Position numbers and translations under genes: made by a program | Shown: positions 7,273 through 17,012 of the stretch, piece by piece | Layout of the letters: every line of letters begins with the position of its first letter | Numbering within the stretch: position 1 is the stretch's first letter | DNA from: Candidatus Omnitrophota bacterium | GTDB taxonomy: Bacteria > Omnitrophota > Gorgyraeia > Aquiviventales > Aquiviventaceae | Assembly (NCBI GenBank): GCA_016190215.1 | Contig: JACPRA010000018.1 | Location: 1 to 33,892 of the forward strand | Direction: 5' to 3' | Length of the DNA stretch: 33,892 nucleotides | Notes under the pieces: model-generated | The model's database searches: none | Told to the model about the DNA's origin: nothing | The model's input: the letters and a program-made list of their open reading frames with translations, nothing else

Positions 7273-8067
7273 ATGAGCCAACTCCTGCGCAAGCTGCGGC
7301 GGGCGCTCCTCAACGAAGACCCCTCCTTTTGCGACATGCACGAGGACGCCCGCGCGCAAACCGCAGCACAGGAATATCTCGCCGTGATCCGGCCCCAGCT
7401 TCAGCAGGCGTTTGGCGGGCGGCCGCTGACCATCCTTGATGCCGGCTGCCAGGCGGGGCGATTGCTCGTTCCACTGGCCCAGGACGGGCACCGGCTTATC
7501 GGGATTGACGCCTCCATCTTCGCGCTCCGCCGGGCGCGGCAGCACGCCAACGAGCGCCGGGTGCGCGCGCGACTGCACCGGGGCGACATCGGCCGCACGC
7601 GCCGGTGGATCAAGCCCGGCAGCCTCGACGTCGTCCTGTGCACGGAAGTGCTGTACCTGTGTCCCAACCACCTCGATATCCTCAAGACGCTGGCCGGATT
7701 GCTGAAACCCGGCGGGCTGCTCATCGCGTCACACCGCCCGCCGCTGTATTACATCGGCTTCGGCTTGCACCATGGCGACCCCACCGGGGCGGCCACCGTG
7801 CTCGGCCGAAGCGAAGGCAACTCCCCGGAGGGCGGGTATCATAACTGGCAAACCGAAGCCGAGCTGCGCGCGCTGTATACGACCCTGGGATTGCGCGTCC
7901 TCGATTGCCGCGCCATTGACCACGTGGTGCGAACGATCCCGCCGGCGCGGCTGGTGGAGTTTCCCTCACTGCAGCAGGCGCTCGCCGGGGTGCCGCACAC
8001 CGACGGCCTGTGGACTCTTCCGTCCTATCTCCTCATGATCGCCCAACGCCCGGAGCCCCATGCCTGA
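7273..8067 (+). CDS. Class I SAM-dependent methyltransferase
   Basis: This 264-residue protein has a Rossmann-like methyltransferase core. Motif I is ILDAGCQAGRLLVPLA (Asp56 to Gly62 region), the acidic residue after strand 2 is in LIGIDAS (Asp79), and LDVVLCTEVLYLCPNHLDILKTLAGLLKPGGLLIASH provides motifs II-III. The substrate cannot be read from sequence. ATG 7273 is chosen because an earlier in-frame start would translate the heptamer array. It overlaps the next gene, a glycosyltransferase, by 8 bases, so a role in modifying a glycan or glycolipid is possible. A polyprenyl-sugar or small-molecule methylase would fit equally well. Confidence 0.8.
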   Translation: MSQLLRKLRRALLNEDPSFCDMHEDARAQTAAQEYLAVIRPQLQQAFGGRPLTILDAGCQAGRLLVPLAQDGHRLIGIDASIFALRRARQHANERRVRARLHRGDIGRTRRWIKPGSLDVVLCTEVLYLCPNHLDILKTLAGLLKPGGLLIASHRPPLYYIGFGLHHGDPTGAATVLGRSEGNSPEGGYHNWQTEAELRALYTTLGLRVLDCRAIDHVVRTIPPARLVEFPSLQQALAGVPHTDGLWTLPSYLLMIAQRPEPHA

Positions 8068-8887
8068 CGCCGTGCCGCCGCGCCCGCGCCTGTCGGTGGT
8101 GATCCCCGTCTACAACGAGCGCGCAACTATCGAGCGCGTCTTGCACCTCGTGCAGGCCACGGACGTGGACAAGGAAATCATCGTCATTGATGACGGCTCG
8201 CACGACGGCACGCGGGAATGGCTCGCCGAACTGGCGCGGACCATCGAACAGACCGGCGGCACCCGCGAGGTAATGCTGCCCACGGTGGGCGCGCCGCTGC
8301 GGACGCACAATATCCGCGTCATCCTGCACGAGCGCAACCAGGGCAAGGGCGCCGCGGTGCGCTCCGGCTTCCAGGTGGCGCGCGGGCGCATCGTCATCAT
8401 CCAGGACGCCGACTTGGAGTACGACCCCAAGGACTACCTGCCGCTCATGATGCCGATCGAGGAAGGGCGGGCGGACATCGTGTTCGGCTCCCGCTTCCAC
8501 GGCGGGCCGCATCGCGTGATGTACTTTTGGCACTACGTGGGCAACAAAGTGCTGACCGTCTGCTCCAACATGCTCACCAACCTCAATCTCACCGACATGT
8601 GGGCCGGCTTCAAGGCGTTCCGCCGCGAGGTGATCGAGGAGTTGGAGCTGACCGACAACGGCTTCGGGGTGGAAGTGGAAATGACCGCCAAGCTGGCCCG
8701 CACCAACTGGCGCATCTACGAGGTGCCGATCGCCTACTACGGCCGCACCTACGAGGAAGGGAAGAAGATCACCTGGCGCGACGGCGTGCGAGCACTCGGC
8801 AAGCTGGTGCGGTATAATCTCCTCACACCCAGCCCGCAGCCGAAACGCGGGCTTCATACGCACGTGGACACGCATGCCGCACGCTGA
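8060..8887 (+). CDS. Family 2 glycosyltransferase (polyprenyl-phosphate type)
   Basis: This 275-residue GT-A enzyme has SVVIPVYNERATIERVL at the N-terminus, the nucleotide-binding IDDGSHDGT (44-51), GKGAAVRSGFQVARG and the metal-binding DAD (116-118, IIQDADLEYDP). The set closely resembles dolichyl/undecaprenyl-phosphate mannosyl- or glucosyltransferases such as DPM1-like enzymes, which load a sugar from a nucleotide onto a lipid carrier at the inner face of the membrane. No transmembrane helix is obvious. An extra stretch (about residues 61-82) is inserted between the IDDGS strand and the next core strand. Its start overlaps the methyltransferase by 8 bases and its end overlaps dnaE by 14, indicating one operon. 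Confidence 0.87.
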   Translation: MPDAVPPRPRLSVVIPVYNERATIERVLHLVQATDVDKEIIVIDDGSHDGTREWLAELARTIEQTGGTREVMLPTVGAPLRTHNIRVILHERNQGKGAAVRSGFQVARGRIVIIQDADLEYDPKDYLPLMMPIEEGRADIVFGSRFHGGPHRVMYFWHYVGNKVLTVCSNMLTNLNLTDMWAGFKAFRREVIEELELTDNGFGVEVEMTAKLARTNWRIYEVPIAYYGRTYEEGKKITWRDGVRALGKLVRYNLLTPSPQPKRGLHTHVDTHAAR

Positions 8888-11800
8888 TTTCGTTCATCTT
8901 CACGTCCACACCACCTACTCCCTGCTCGACGGCGCCTGCCGCGTGTCGGATCTGATCAAACGGGCGGCGGAGCTGAAGCTGCCGGCCCTGGCCATCACCG
9001 ACCACGGCAATCTGTTCGGCGCCATCGAATTTTACAACGCCTGCATGAAAGGCGGGGTCAAGCCAATCATCGGTGTGGAAGCCTACGTCGCGCCCAAGCA
9101 CCGCAGCGACCGGGCCGGCACCGGCATCAAAGACAGCAACGCCCACCTGGTGCTGCTCGCCAAAGACGAAACCGGCTATGCCAACCTCATCCGCTTGGTG
9201 ACCCTGGCGTACCTGGAAGGCTTCTACTACAAGCCGCGCATTGATAAAGAGAGCCTCAAACAGCACGGCCAGGGATTGATCGCGCTGACGAGCTGCTTGA
9301 AGGGCGTGCTCAACGTGCATCTGGAGCAGGAGCAATACGACCACGCGCGCAAGGAGCTGGACGACTACTGCCAAATCCTCGGCCGCGAGAACGTGTACGT
9401 CGAGCTGCAGAAGCACGGCATCGCCCAGGAAGACACAGTCCGGCCCCTCCTCATCAAACTGGCCAAAGACGCCGGCGTCAAGGTGGTGGCGACCAACGAT
9501 GTCCACTACCTGGACCTGTCTCACGCGCAATCGCACGACGCGCTCATGGCCATCCAGACGCAGACCACCCTCGACGACCCGCACCGCCTGCGCTACGAGA
9601 AGCCGGAGTTCTACCTCAAGTCCGCCGAGCAGATGAAAGCGCTCTTCGCCGACGCGCCGGAAGCCATCGCCGCCACCATCGAGATCGCAGACCGGTGCAA
9701 CCTGGAGCTGGATTTCACCAAGACCCACTTGCCCAACTTCGAGCCGCCGCCGGGGCAGACCCAGGAGCAATACCTCCGCGAGCTGTGCGACGCGGGTCTC
9801 GCGCAGCGCTACGCCGTCGTGGACGACCATCTGCGCCGGCGCCTGGAGCACGAGCTCACCGTCATCAAAAACGCCGGCTACACCAGCTACTTCCTCATCG
9901 TGTGGGACTTCGTGCGCTTCGCCAAAGAACAGGGCATTCCGGTCGGGCCGGGCCGCGGTTCGGCCGCCGGCAGCCTGGTGAGCTACTGCCTGCGCATCAC
10001 GGACATTGATCCCCTCAAATATGATTTACTCTTCGAGCGGTTCCTTAACCCGCAGCGCGTGAGCCTGCCGGATATTGACATTGATTTCTGCTACGAGCGC
10101 CGCCCGGAAGTGATCGAGTACGTCATCAAGAAATACGGCCAAACGTGTGTCGCGCAGATCATCACCTTCGGGACCATGCAGGCCAAAGCCGTCGTGCGCG
10201 ACGTGGGGCGCGTGATGAAGCTGCCCTATGCCGAGGTGGACCGGCTGGCCAAGCTGATCCCCAACGAGCTCGACATGACCCTCAAGCTGGCGCTGGAGCA
10301 GTCGCCGGAGCTGGCCCAGGCGTACAAGACCAACGACGAGGTCAAGCAGCTCCTGGACATCGCCATGCCGCTGGAAGGGCTGACCCGCCACGCCTCCACC
10401 CACGCGGCCGGCATCACCATCGCCGACCGGCCGCTGGTGGAATATATGCCCCTCTTCAAGACCTCCGACGGGCAGATCACCACCGGGCTGGACATGAACT
10501 CGCTCGAGAAGCTGGGGCTGCTCAAGATCGATCTGCTGGGCCTGCGCACCCTCACCGTGATCGAAAACGCGCTGGCGATGATCCGGCGCACCCGCGACCC
10601 GGCCATCAGCCTCGACACGCTGCCGCCCGACGACCCGGTGACGTACCAGCTCCTCAGCAAGGCGGAGACCATCGGGATCTTCCAGTTGGAATCCGGCGGG
10701 ATGCGCGACCTGCTGCGTAAGATCAACGCCTCGCAGTTCGAGGACCTCATCGCCGTGCTGGCGCTCTACCGCCCCGGGCCGATCGGCTCCGGCATGCTCG
10801 ATGAGTTCATGAAGCGCAAGCACGGGCAGATCGCGTTCAAGTACGAGCATCCCGTCCTGGAACCCATCCTCAAGCCGACCTACGGCGTCATCGTCTACCA
10901 GGAACAAGTGATGCGGATCGCCAGCGAAATGGCCGGCTTCTCGCTCGCCCAAGCCGACTTGCTGCGGCGCGCGATGGGGAAGAAGATCGCCGAGGTCATG
11001 GAGGCGCAGCGCAAAGCCTTCCTCGACGGCTGTAAAGCCAATCGGATCCAGGAGCGCACCGCCAACCGCATCTTCGACCTGATGGAGCATTTCGCGGGTT
11101 ATGGCTTCAACAAGTCCCATTCAGCGGCGTACGCGCTCATCTCCTACCGCACCGCGTACTTGAAAGCGCACTACCCGCTGGAGTTCATGGCCGCTCTGCT
11201 CACGAGTGAAATGGGCAACACCGACAAGCTGGTGCAGTACCTGGAAGAAGTGAAGCGCATGGGCATCACCGTGCTGCCGCCGGACGTCAATGAGAGCGAG
11301 GCGACGTTCGCGGTGCTGCCCGCGGGGGACCAGTACGCCCGCGGCGCGCTGCGCTGCGGCCTGGGGATCATCAAGAACGTGGGGCTCTCCGCCATCGAGT
11401 CCATCGTCCAAGCCCGCAAAACCGCCGGGCGCTTTCAATCGCTGGCCGACTTGTGCAAACACCTCGACCTGCGCCTGGCCAACCGCAAGGTGCTGGAGAG
11501 CCTCATCAAATCCGGGGCGTGCGACAGCTTCGGCCAGTCCCGCGCCGCGCTGATGGCCGGGGTCGAGAATGTGCTGGAAGAAGCCGCCACGCGCCAGCGC
11601 GACGAATCCCGCGGACAGTTCACCCTCTTCGACGCCCTCAGCGCCGCCACCGCGGAAGCCGCCTCCGAAGCCGGGGAATCCTCTGCGCCGGCCGGCCCGG
11701 CCCGCGAATGGCCGGAGAGCCAAAAACTGGCGTTCGAGAAAACGCTGCTGGGATTTTACGTGTCCGGGCACCCGCTGGCGCGGTACGAGCGGCTCCTGCG

Positions 11801-12446
11801 CTCGCTCACCAGCGCGACCTCCCGGCAGATTTTGCACCTGCCGGACGACACCACGGTGATCGTCGGCGGCATGTTCAGCAAGATCAAGCTCACCACCACC
11901 AAAAAAACCAACGAGCAAATGGCGATCTGCACTATGGAGGACTTGGACGGAGAGATCGAGGTGCTGGTGTTCCCGAAAGTCTTCCCGCTGCTCGCACCGC
12001 AACTGAAGACCGCCTCGATTATGTTCCTCGAAGGGCGGGTGGCTATCCAGGAAGAGCGCCCGCGGCTCTTGGCCCAGCAGATTTTCCCGATGGAGCAGGG
12101 CAGCAGCCGCTTGACGAAAGCGGTGGAGCTGATGCTCCAGACGCCCAGCCAGGGGGTGGAGCGCACCATGCTCGAGCAGCTCCGCGGCTTATTGGGGCGC
12201 TTCCCAGGCTCGGTGCCGATTTATCTGACCGTGGCCGTGCCGGAAGGGCTGCCCACGCGCCTGAAGCTGCCGGAAGAGTTCAACGTGCAGCCGCACCAGG
12301 ACCTGTTGGAGGCGCTGGATGAGCTCTTCGGCCCGGAGGGCGTGCGGATTCGCTCGCACCAGGTGCGCGCGGCCCAGCCGATGCGCATGCGTCAACTGCC
12401 TCGTGCTGAGGGGGTTGACAAACCTTCGGTGCCTGTGCTAGGGTAA
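8874..12446 (+). CDS. dnaE: DNA polymerase III alpha subunit
   Basis: This 1190-residue protein is the replicative polymerase. An N-terminal PHP domain begins with FVHLHVHTTYSLLDG and ITDHGNLFGAIEF. The palm holds the catalytic motif PDIDIDF (399-405) preceded by GPGRGSAAGSLVSYCL. The fingers and beta-binding region carry FQLESGGMRDLL, LYRPGPIGSGMLDEF and HSAAYALISYRTAYLKAHYP. A helix-hairpin-helix region and a C-terminal OB fold (VIVGGMFSKIKLTTTKK) follow. This is the full DnaE1-type layout and length. The start overlaps the glycosyltransferase gene by 14 bases. The last codons contain the HU promoter. Confidence 0.97.
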   Translation: MPHADFVHLHVHTTYSLLDGACRVSDLIKRAAELKLPALAITDHGNLFGAIEFYNACMKGGVKPIIGVEAYVAPKHRSDRAGTGIKDSNAHLVLLAKDETGYANLIRLVTLAYLEGFYYKPRIDKESLKQHGQGLIALTSCLKGVLNVHLEQEQYDHARKELDDYCQILGRENVYVELQKHGIAQEDTVRPLLIKLAKDAGVKVVATNDVHYLDLSHAQSHDALMAIQTQTTLDDPHRLRYEKPEFYLKSAEQMKALFADAPEAIAATIEIADRCNLELDFTKTHLPNFEPPPGQTQEQYLRELCDAGLAQRYAVVDDHLRRRLEHELTVIKNAGYTSYFLIVWDFVRFAKEQGIPVGPGRGSAAGSLVSYCLRITDIDPLKYDLLFERFLNPQRVSLPDIDIDFCYERRPEVIEYVIKKYGQTCVAQIITFGTMQAKAVVRDVGRVMKLPYAEVDRLAKLIPNELDMTLKLALEQSPELAQAYKTNDEVKQLLDIAMPLEGLTRHASTHAAGITIADRPLVEYMPLFKTSDGQITTGLDMNSLEKLGLLKIDLLGLRTLTVIENALAMIRRTRDPAISLDTLPPDDPVTYQLLSKAETIGIFQLESGGMRDLLRKINASQFEDLIAVLALYRPGPIGSGMLDEFMKRKHGQIAFKYEHPVLEPILKPTYGVIVYQEQVMRIASEMAGFSLAQADLLRRAMGKKIAEVMEAQRKAFLDGCKANRIQERTANRIFDLMEHFAGYGFNKSHSAAYALISYRTAYLKAHYPLEFMAALLTSEMGNTDKLVQYLEEVKRMGITVLPPDVNESEATFAVLPAGDQYARGALRCGLGIIKNVGLSAIESIVQARKTAGRFQSLADLCKHLDLRLANRKVLESLIKSGACDSFGQSRAALMAGVENVLEEAATRQRDESRGQFTLFDALSAATAEAASEAGESSAPAGPAREWPESQKLAFEKTLLGFYVSGHPLARYERLLRSLTSATSRQILHLPDDTTVIVGGMFSKIKLTTTKKTNEQMAICTMEDLDGEIEVLVFPKVFPLLAPQLKTASIMFLEGRVAIQEERPRLLAQQIFPMEQGSSRLTKAVELMLQTPSQGVERTMLEQLRGLLGRFPGSVPIYLTVAVPEGLPTRLKLPEEFNVQPHQDLLEALDELFGPEGVRIRSHQVRAAQPMRMRQLPRAEGVDKPSVPVLG
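12415..12444 (+). promoter_or_regulatory. Promoter of the HU gene inside the dnaE 3' end
   Basis: TTGACA (12415-12420) is followed after 18 bases by TAGGGT (12439-12444), preceded by an extended-minus-10 TG (12436-12437). Transcription would begin about 12450-12452, at the HU start codon itself, so the transcript would be leaderless or nearly so. Confidence 0.55.
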
Positions 12447-12451
12447 CGGGT

Positions 12452-12730
12452 ATGACCCTCACCAAGAAAGACCTCGTCTTGAAGATCGCCAAGGACACCG
12501 GCATCACCCAATTGCACGTCAAGCGGGTGGTGCATGCCACGTTGCACCAGGTCGTCGAAAGCCTGAAAGAAGGGCAAACGATCGAGTTGCGCAATTTCGG
12601 CGTCTTCAAAGTGAAGCAGCGGGCACCCCGTCGAGGCCGCAATCCCAAGACCGGGCAGGAAGTGCCGGTCCCCTCCAAGCGGGTGGTGGTCTTCAAGCCC
12701 GGCCTGCTGATGCGCCTGCACATTAAATAA
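12452..12730 (+). CDS. HU/IHF-family DNA-binding protein
   Basis: This 92-residue nucleoid protein bends DNA as a dimer. TKKDLVLKIAKDTG begins the helical dimer body, IELRNFGVFKVKQRAPRRGRNPKTGQEVPVPSKRVVVFKPG is the saddle and the DNA-embracing beta arm with the conserved RNP at its tip, and a short terminal helix closes it. Whether it acts as HU or IHF cannot be decided. No Shine-Dalgarno stands before ATG 12452, and the promoter above would start transcription at or next to this codon, which points to leaderless translation. It lies 5 bases after dnaE and 19 before hisS. Confidence 0.93.
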   Translation: MTLTKKDLVLKIAKDTGITQLHVKRVVHATLHQVVESLKEGQTIELRNFGVFKVKQRAPRRGRNPKTGQEVPVPSKRVVVFKPGLLMRLHIK

Positions 12731-12749
12731 GGCGCCGGTTCTCCGCCTC

Positions 12750-14036
12750 ATGCCGTTCCAGACCCTTCGGGGTACGACAGACCTCTTGGCCCATGATCTG
12801 ACATCGTGGCGCCGGCTCGAGTCTTCCGCTCTCCAGATCGCCCAACGCTACGGCTACCAAGAGCTCCGCACTCCCGTCATGGAAGATGCGGCGCTCTTTT
12901 TGCGTTCGGTCGGCGAAACCACCGACATCGTGCAGAAAGAGATGTTCCGCTTCACCGACCGCGGCGGGCATGACATCGTGCTGCGCCCGGAAGGCACCGC
13001 CCCGGTCGTGCGCGCCTACCTGCAGCACCACCTCCACAAAACCGAAGGGTTCGCCAAGCTGTTCTATCTCGGCCCCATGTTCCGCGCGGAACGGCCGCAG
13101 GCCGGCCGGCTGCGGCAGTTCCACCAGTTCGGGGCGGAGGCCATCGGCTCCGTCAGCCCGTGGGTGGATGTCGAGATCATCACCCTGTGCGTGCACACGC
13201 TGCTGGAATCCGGCGTAGCCGACGCCACGGTGTGGCTGGCCAGCATGGGCTGCCGCGATGACCAGGCGCGCGGCGCCCAACACTTGAAAGACCGGCTCGC
13301 CCCGCATCGCGCCACGCTGTGCGAGGATTGCCAAAACCGCTTTGACCGGAACATCTTCCGCGTGCTGGACTGCAAACAACCCGGCTGCCATGCGCTGGCC
13401 CAGGACGCCGTCAACTCGCTGGAGCGCCAACCCGGCCTGCCGCCGACGCCCTTCGCGCTGTGCGAGGCCTGCGTCGCGCATTTCGACACCGTGCGCCATG
13501 GATTGAACACTGCCGGCATCGCGTTTGACGACGCGCACGTCTTCGCGCGCGGCCTGGACTATTACACGCGCACGGTGTTTGAGGTGCGTTCGCCGCGCCT
13601 GGGCGCGCAAGACGCCGTGGCCGCAGGCGGGCGGTACGATCATCTCGTGGAAGAGTTCGGCGGGCCGAGCCTGGGCGCGTGCGGGTTTGCCGCGGGCATC
13701 GAGCGCGTGCTGCTGGCCGCGCGCCCGGTGGACCCCGTGCCTGTGGCCACCGCGCGGGCCGGGGTGTACGTGGCGATCCCGCCGAAATCCAACGTGATGT
13801 CCGAAGCCTTCCGCTTGGCGCAGCGCCTGCGCCAACAGGGCACCCGCACGACCATGGACTACGACGGCCGCAGCCTCAAAGCGCAGTTCCGGGAGGCCGA
13901 CCAACTGCACTGCCAGGTGGTGGCCATCCTCGGCGAGCAAGAAGTGAACGCCGGGTCGGTCACGATGAAAGATCTCGCCGGCGGAGAGCAGCGCACGCTG
14001 CCGCTGGATGACTTTATGAAGGCGGTCGCGGCATGA
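12750..14036 (+). CDS. hisS: Histidyl-tRNA synthetase
   Basis: This class II enzyme charges tRNA-His. In 428 residues (normal) it has the start [14 protein letters not shown], motif 1 around [29 protein letters not shown], motif 2 [28 protein letters not shown], the histidine-specific loops [12 protein letters not shown] and [14 protein letters not shown], motif 3 [11 protein letters not shown], and the C-terminal anticodon-binding domain. The insertion carries four paired cysteines ([18 protein letters not shown]), a pattern seen in many bacterial HisRS. Its stop overlaps the aspS start (ATGA), so the two synthetases are translationally coupled. Confidence 0.97.
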   Translation: MPFQTLRGTTDLLAHDLTSWRRLESSALQIAQRYGYQELRTPVMEDAALFLRSVGETTDIVQKEMFRFTDRGGHDIVLRPEGTAPVVRAYLQHHLHKTEGFAKLFYLGPMFRAERPQAGRLRQFHQFGAEAIGSVSPWVDVEIITLCVHTLLESGVADATVWLASMGCRDDQARGAQHLKDRLAPHRATLCEDCQNRFDRNIFRVLDCKQPGCHALAQDAVNSLERQPGLPPTPFALCEACVAHFDTVRHGLNTAGIAFDDAHVFARGLDYYTRTVFEVRSPRLGAQDAVAAGGRYDHLVEEFGGPSLGACGFAAGIERVLLAARPVDPVPVATARAGVYVAIPPKSNVMSEAFRLAQRLRQQGTRTTMDYDGRSLKAQFREADQLHCQVVAILGEQEVNAGSVTMKDLAGGEQRTLPLDDFMKAVAA

Positions 14037-15442
14037 GCCTGCGAACCCATGCCTGCGGCGAGCTGCGCGACACCCTGATCGGGCAGACGGTAACGCTGTG
14101 CGGCTGGGTGCACCGGCGGCGCGACCACGGCGGCATCCGGTTCATTGACTTGCGCGACCGCAGCGGGCTGGCCCAGGTGGTCTTCAACACCAAAGCAAAC
14201 GCCGCGCTGCACGCGGACGCCGGGGCCTTGGGCGCGGAATGGGTGGTGGCCATCGAGGGACTCGTGCGCGGACGCCCCAAAGGCACCGAGAACCCCAAGC
14301 TGCCCTCCGGCCTGGTGGAAATCCAAGCCGCGAAGCTGACGATCCTCAACCGCGCTGAGGCATTGCCCTTTGAAATCGACGACCAGGCTGAGATTTCCGA
14401 GGACGTGCGCATGAGCTGGCGCTATCTCGATTTGCGCCGGCCGGCCAGCCTCGCCAAGCTGGAGCTGCGCCACCGCTTGACCCACGCGCTGCGCCTGCAA
14501 CTGAACGGCCTGGGGTTCCTGGACGTCGAAACGCCGATGCTGACGAAGTCCACGCCCGAGGGCGCGCGGGACTATTTGGTGCCCTCGCGGCTCACCCCCG
14601 GACATTTTTACGCGCTGCCGCAGTCGCCGCAGCTCTTCAAGCAGCTCCTGATGGTCGCCGGGGCGGAGCGGTACTTCCAGTTCGCGCGCTGCTTCCGGGA
14701 CGAAGACCTGCGCGCCGACCGCCAACCGGAATTCACCCAACTCGACCTTGAGATGTCCTTTATTGATGAAGAGGACGTCTTCCGCGTGGTGGAGCAGGTG
14801 CTGCGCGACGCGTTCGCCTCCGTGCTGAACATCCAACTGCCCAACCCGTTCCCGCGCCTGACGCACGCCGAGGCCAAACAGCGCCATCAGACCGACAAGC
14901 CGGACCTGCGCACGTCGCCGGAACAGTGGGCCTTCTGCTGGGTCACGGATTTCCCGCTCTTCCACTGGAACGCCCAGGAACGCCGGTGGGACCCGGAGCA
15001 CCACCCCTTCACCGCGCCGCATCCGGAGGAGCTGGAACTGCTGAAGACCGAGCCGGGCGCGATGCGCTCGCGCGCCTACGACTTGGTGCTCAACGGGTTC
15101 GAGCTGGGCTCTGGCAGCATCCGGATCCACGACGCCGCGCTCCAACAGCGGATCCTGCGGCTGATCGGCATGTCGGATGACACCATTCAAGAACGGTTCG
15201 GCTTCCTTTTGAACGCGCTGCGGATGGGCGCACCCCCGCACGGCGGGTTTGCGCTGGGTATCGACCGGCTGGTCGCATTGGTGACGCGGTCCGAATCCAT
15301 CCGCGACGTCATTGCATTTCCGAAGACGCAGAAAGCGGCGTGTCCGATGACGGGAGCGCCGTCGCCGGTGGCCGCCGCGCAACTGAAAGACTTGGGGCTG
15401 GCGCTGATGGCGGCGCCGCGGTCGGCACTTCAGACAGAGTAG
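14033..15442 (+). CDS. aspS: Aspartyl-tRNA synthetase lacking the GAD insertion domain
   Basis: This enzyme charges tRNA-Asp, and possibly tRNA-Asn. The N-terminal OB fold is bacterial ([29 protein letters not shown]). Motif 1 holds [24 protein letters not shown], motif 2 is [27 protein letters not shown], and motif 3 is [12 protein letters not shown]. Bacterial AspRS is usually about 580-600 residues and carries a GAD domain of some 120 residues between the DKPDLR and WVxDFPxF motifs. Here DKPDLR (288-293) is followed after only nine residues by [11 protein letters not shown] (303-313), so the entire insertion is gone while the frame and flanking motifs are intact. Total length is 469. It overlaps hisS by 4 bases. 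Confidence 0.95.
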   Translation: MSLRTHACGELRDTLIGQTVTLCGWVHRRRDHGGIRFIDLRDRSGLAQVVFNTKANAALHADAGALGAEWVVAIEGLVRGRPKGTENPKLPSGLVEIQAAKLTILNRAEALPFEIDDQAEISEDVRMSWRYLDLRRPASLAKLELRHRLTHALRLQLNGLGFLDVETPMLTKSTPEGARDYLVPSRLTPGHFYALPQSPQLFKQLLMVAGAERYFQFARCFRDEDLRADRQPEFTQLDLEMSFIDEEDVFRVVEQVLRDAFASVLNIQLPNPFPRLTHAEAKQRHQTDKPDLRTSPEQWAFCWVTDFPLFHWNAQERRWDPEHHPFTAPHPEELELLKTEPGAMRSRAYDLVLNGFELGSGSIRIHDAALQQRILRLIGMSDDTIQERFGFLLNALRMGAPPHGGFALGIDRLVALVTRSESIRDVIAFPKTQKAACPMTGAPSPVAAAQLKDLGLALMAAPRSALQTE

Positions 15443-15452
15443 AGGAGGACGC

Positions 15453-16016
15453 ATGCATCGGAACGCCAGGTACGTGGTGGGAGGGTTGGGGGTCGCGTTC
15501 ATCATCGCCGGGTGCCGGACCGCCACGCAGGTGGTCCAGGAACCGCGCGTGGACCTTCAAAACTTCGAGGGCAACCGCGGCTATCTGCTGGGCACCCCGC
15601 CGGCACCCGCCGCGCCGCGCAAGACCACCCGGCAGATGGTGCAAACCGACATTGAATTACCCACCCGGCATCGCGCGACGCCGTCCGCCTCCGGCTCGGT
15701 CGGCCTGCAAGAACTGGCCCCGCCGGAAACCGACTTCGCCGAGGTGCCTGCGGAGTTTCCGTCCGCCCCGGCCCCAACTGACACCTATGACACGTATCAG
15801 GTCAAGCACGGCGACACGCTCTGGTCCATCGCCGCCGACCCGGCGATCTACGGCGATGCCGGCAACTGGCGGCGCATCTTCGACGCCAACCGCGACCAGC
15901 TGCGCAGCGCCGACCGGCTGCGCGCCGGCATGACGTTGCGGATCCCGCGGGGCGACGGCGCCACGCCGGCGCAGCCCGACACCGAACCCGACGCCCAGAC
16001 CACGTACAGCAAATAG
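15453..16016 (+). CDS. LysM-domain lipoprotein
   Basis: This 187-residue predicted envelope protein has a signal sequence ending in a lipobox (VAFIIAGC, Cys21), so it would be lipid-anchored. A low-complexity Pro/Ala linker (about 45-115) precedes a C-terminal LysM domain (TYQVKHGDTLWSIAADPAIYGDAGNWRRIFDANRDQL...LRAGMTLRIPR), which binds peptidoglycan glycan strands. The spacer plus LysM suggests an outer-membrane-anchored, wall-binding protein. GAGGAGG overlaps the aspS stop region and gives a good start. A short polar tail follows the domain. Confidence 0.88.
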   Translation: MHRNARYVVGGLGVAFIIAGCRTATQVVQEPRVDLQNFEGNRGYLLGTPPAPAAPRKTTRQMVQTDIELPTRHRATPSASGSVGLQELAPPETDFAEVPAEFPSAPAPTDTYDTYQVKHGDTLWSIAADPAIYGDAGNWRRIFDANRDQLRSADRLRAGMTLRIPRGDGATPAQPDTEPDAQTTYSK

Positions 16017-16022
16017 CCGCGC

Positions 16023-17012
16023 ATGGCAGAGCAATCGCTCGCCCTGCGCAACGACCGCGAAGCACAAGCGCTCTTCGGCAAGCACGACCAGCACCTGCGC
16101 CGCATCGAGCAAGTGTTGGGTGTGACCATTGTCTCGCGCGGGGAAGAGCTGAAAATCAGCGGCGAGCCTGCCGCCGTGTCCACCGCGCTGCGCCTGTTCG
16201 ACGATCTGCTGGTGCCGATCCGCGCCGGCGCGCCCATCCGCAAAGATGACGTCGAATACGCGCTGAAGGCCCTGGCGGACCCGCAGCTCATTCAACTGCG
16301 GCAGATCTACCAGGAGCGCATCGAAGTCCCCTCCAAGCGCCGCTTCATTTTGCCCCGGACGCCCGGCCAAAAGCTGTACGTGGATGCCATGCGCCACCAT
16401 GACGTGGTGTTCGCCATCGGCCCGGCCGGGACGGGCAAAAGCTTCCTGGCCATGGCCATGGCGGTCGAACAGCTCACCAAGGGAGAAGTCTCGCGGATCA
16501 TCCTGGTGCGCCCCGCGGTGGAAGCCGGAGAAAAGCTGGGGTTTTTGCCCGGCGACCTGCAGGAGAAAATTGATCCGTACCTGCGCCCGCTGTACGATGC
16601 GCTGTACGACATGATGGAAGTGGACACCATCCAGCGGTACTTCAGCCGCGGGCTGATCGAAGTCGCCCCCTTGGCGTACATGCGCGGCCGCACGCTGAAC
16701 GAAGCGTTCATCGTCCTGGACGAAGCGCAGAATTCCACCACCGAACAGATGAAGATGTTCCTCACCCGGCTGGGGTACGACTCCAAGGCCGTCATCACCG
16801 GCGACGTCACCCAGGTGGATTTGCCCTCGGACCGGATGTCCGGCCTGATCCACGTGCAGAACATCCTCCATGACGTGCCGGGACTGAAATTCGTGTCGTT
16901 CAGCGGGGAAGACGTCGTCCGCCATGAGCTGGTGCAAGCCATCATCCGCGCGTACGATGCGGCGGAGAAGCCGGCCCGCGGCAGGCCGGGGAGCGCGCCG
17001 TCGCCGTCATGA
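16023..17012 (+). CDS. phoH: PhoH-family ATPase
   Basis: This 329-residue PhoH/YbeZ-type P-loop protein has an N-terminal KH-like region (about 20-80), Walker A GPAGTGKS (133-140), and Walker B FIVLDEAQNSTTEQMKMFLTRLG. The sensor region is KAVITGDVTQVDLP. YbeZ-type proteins are thought to be helicase-like partners of the RNase YbeY in rRNA maturation. The direct overlap with ybeY here (4 bases) supports that pairing. It starts 6 bases after the LysM gene. Confidence 0.93.
   Translation: MAEQSLALRNDREAQALFGKHDQHLRRIEQVLGVTIVSRGEELKISGEPAAVSTALRLFDDLLVPIRAGAPIRKDDVEYALKALADPQLIQLRQIYQERIEVPSKRRFILPRTPGQKLYVDAMRHHDVVFAIGPAGTGKSFLAMAMAVEQLTKGEVSRIILVRPAVEAGEKLGFLPGDLQEKIDPYLRPLYDALYDMMEVDTIQRYFSRGLIEVAPLAYMRGRTLNEAFIVLDEAQNSTTEQMKMFLTRLGYDSKAVITGDVTQVDLPSDRMSGLIHVQNILHDVPGLKFVSFSGEDVVRHELVQAIIRAYDAAEKPARGRPGSAPSPS

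Noticed and set aside
14033-15442. aspS as a pseudogene or frameshift
   Set aside because: One continuous frame with all class II motifs, normal start overlap with hisS, and intact motif 3. Only the insertion domain is missing.
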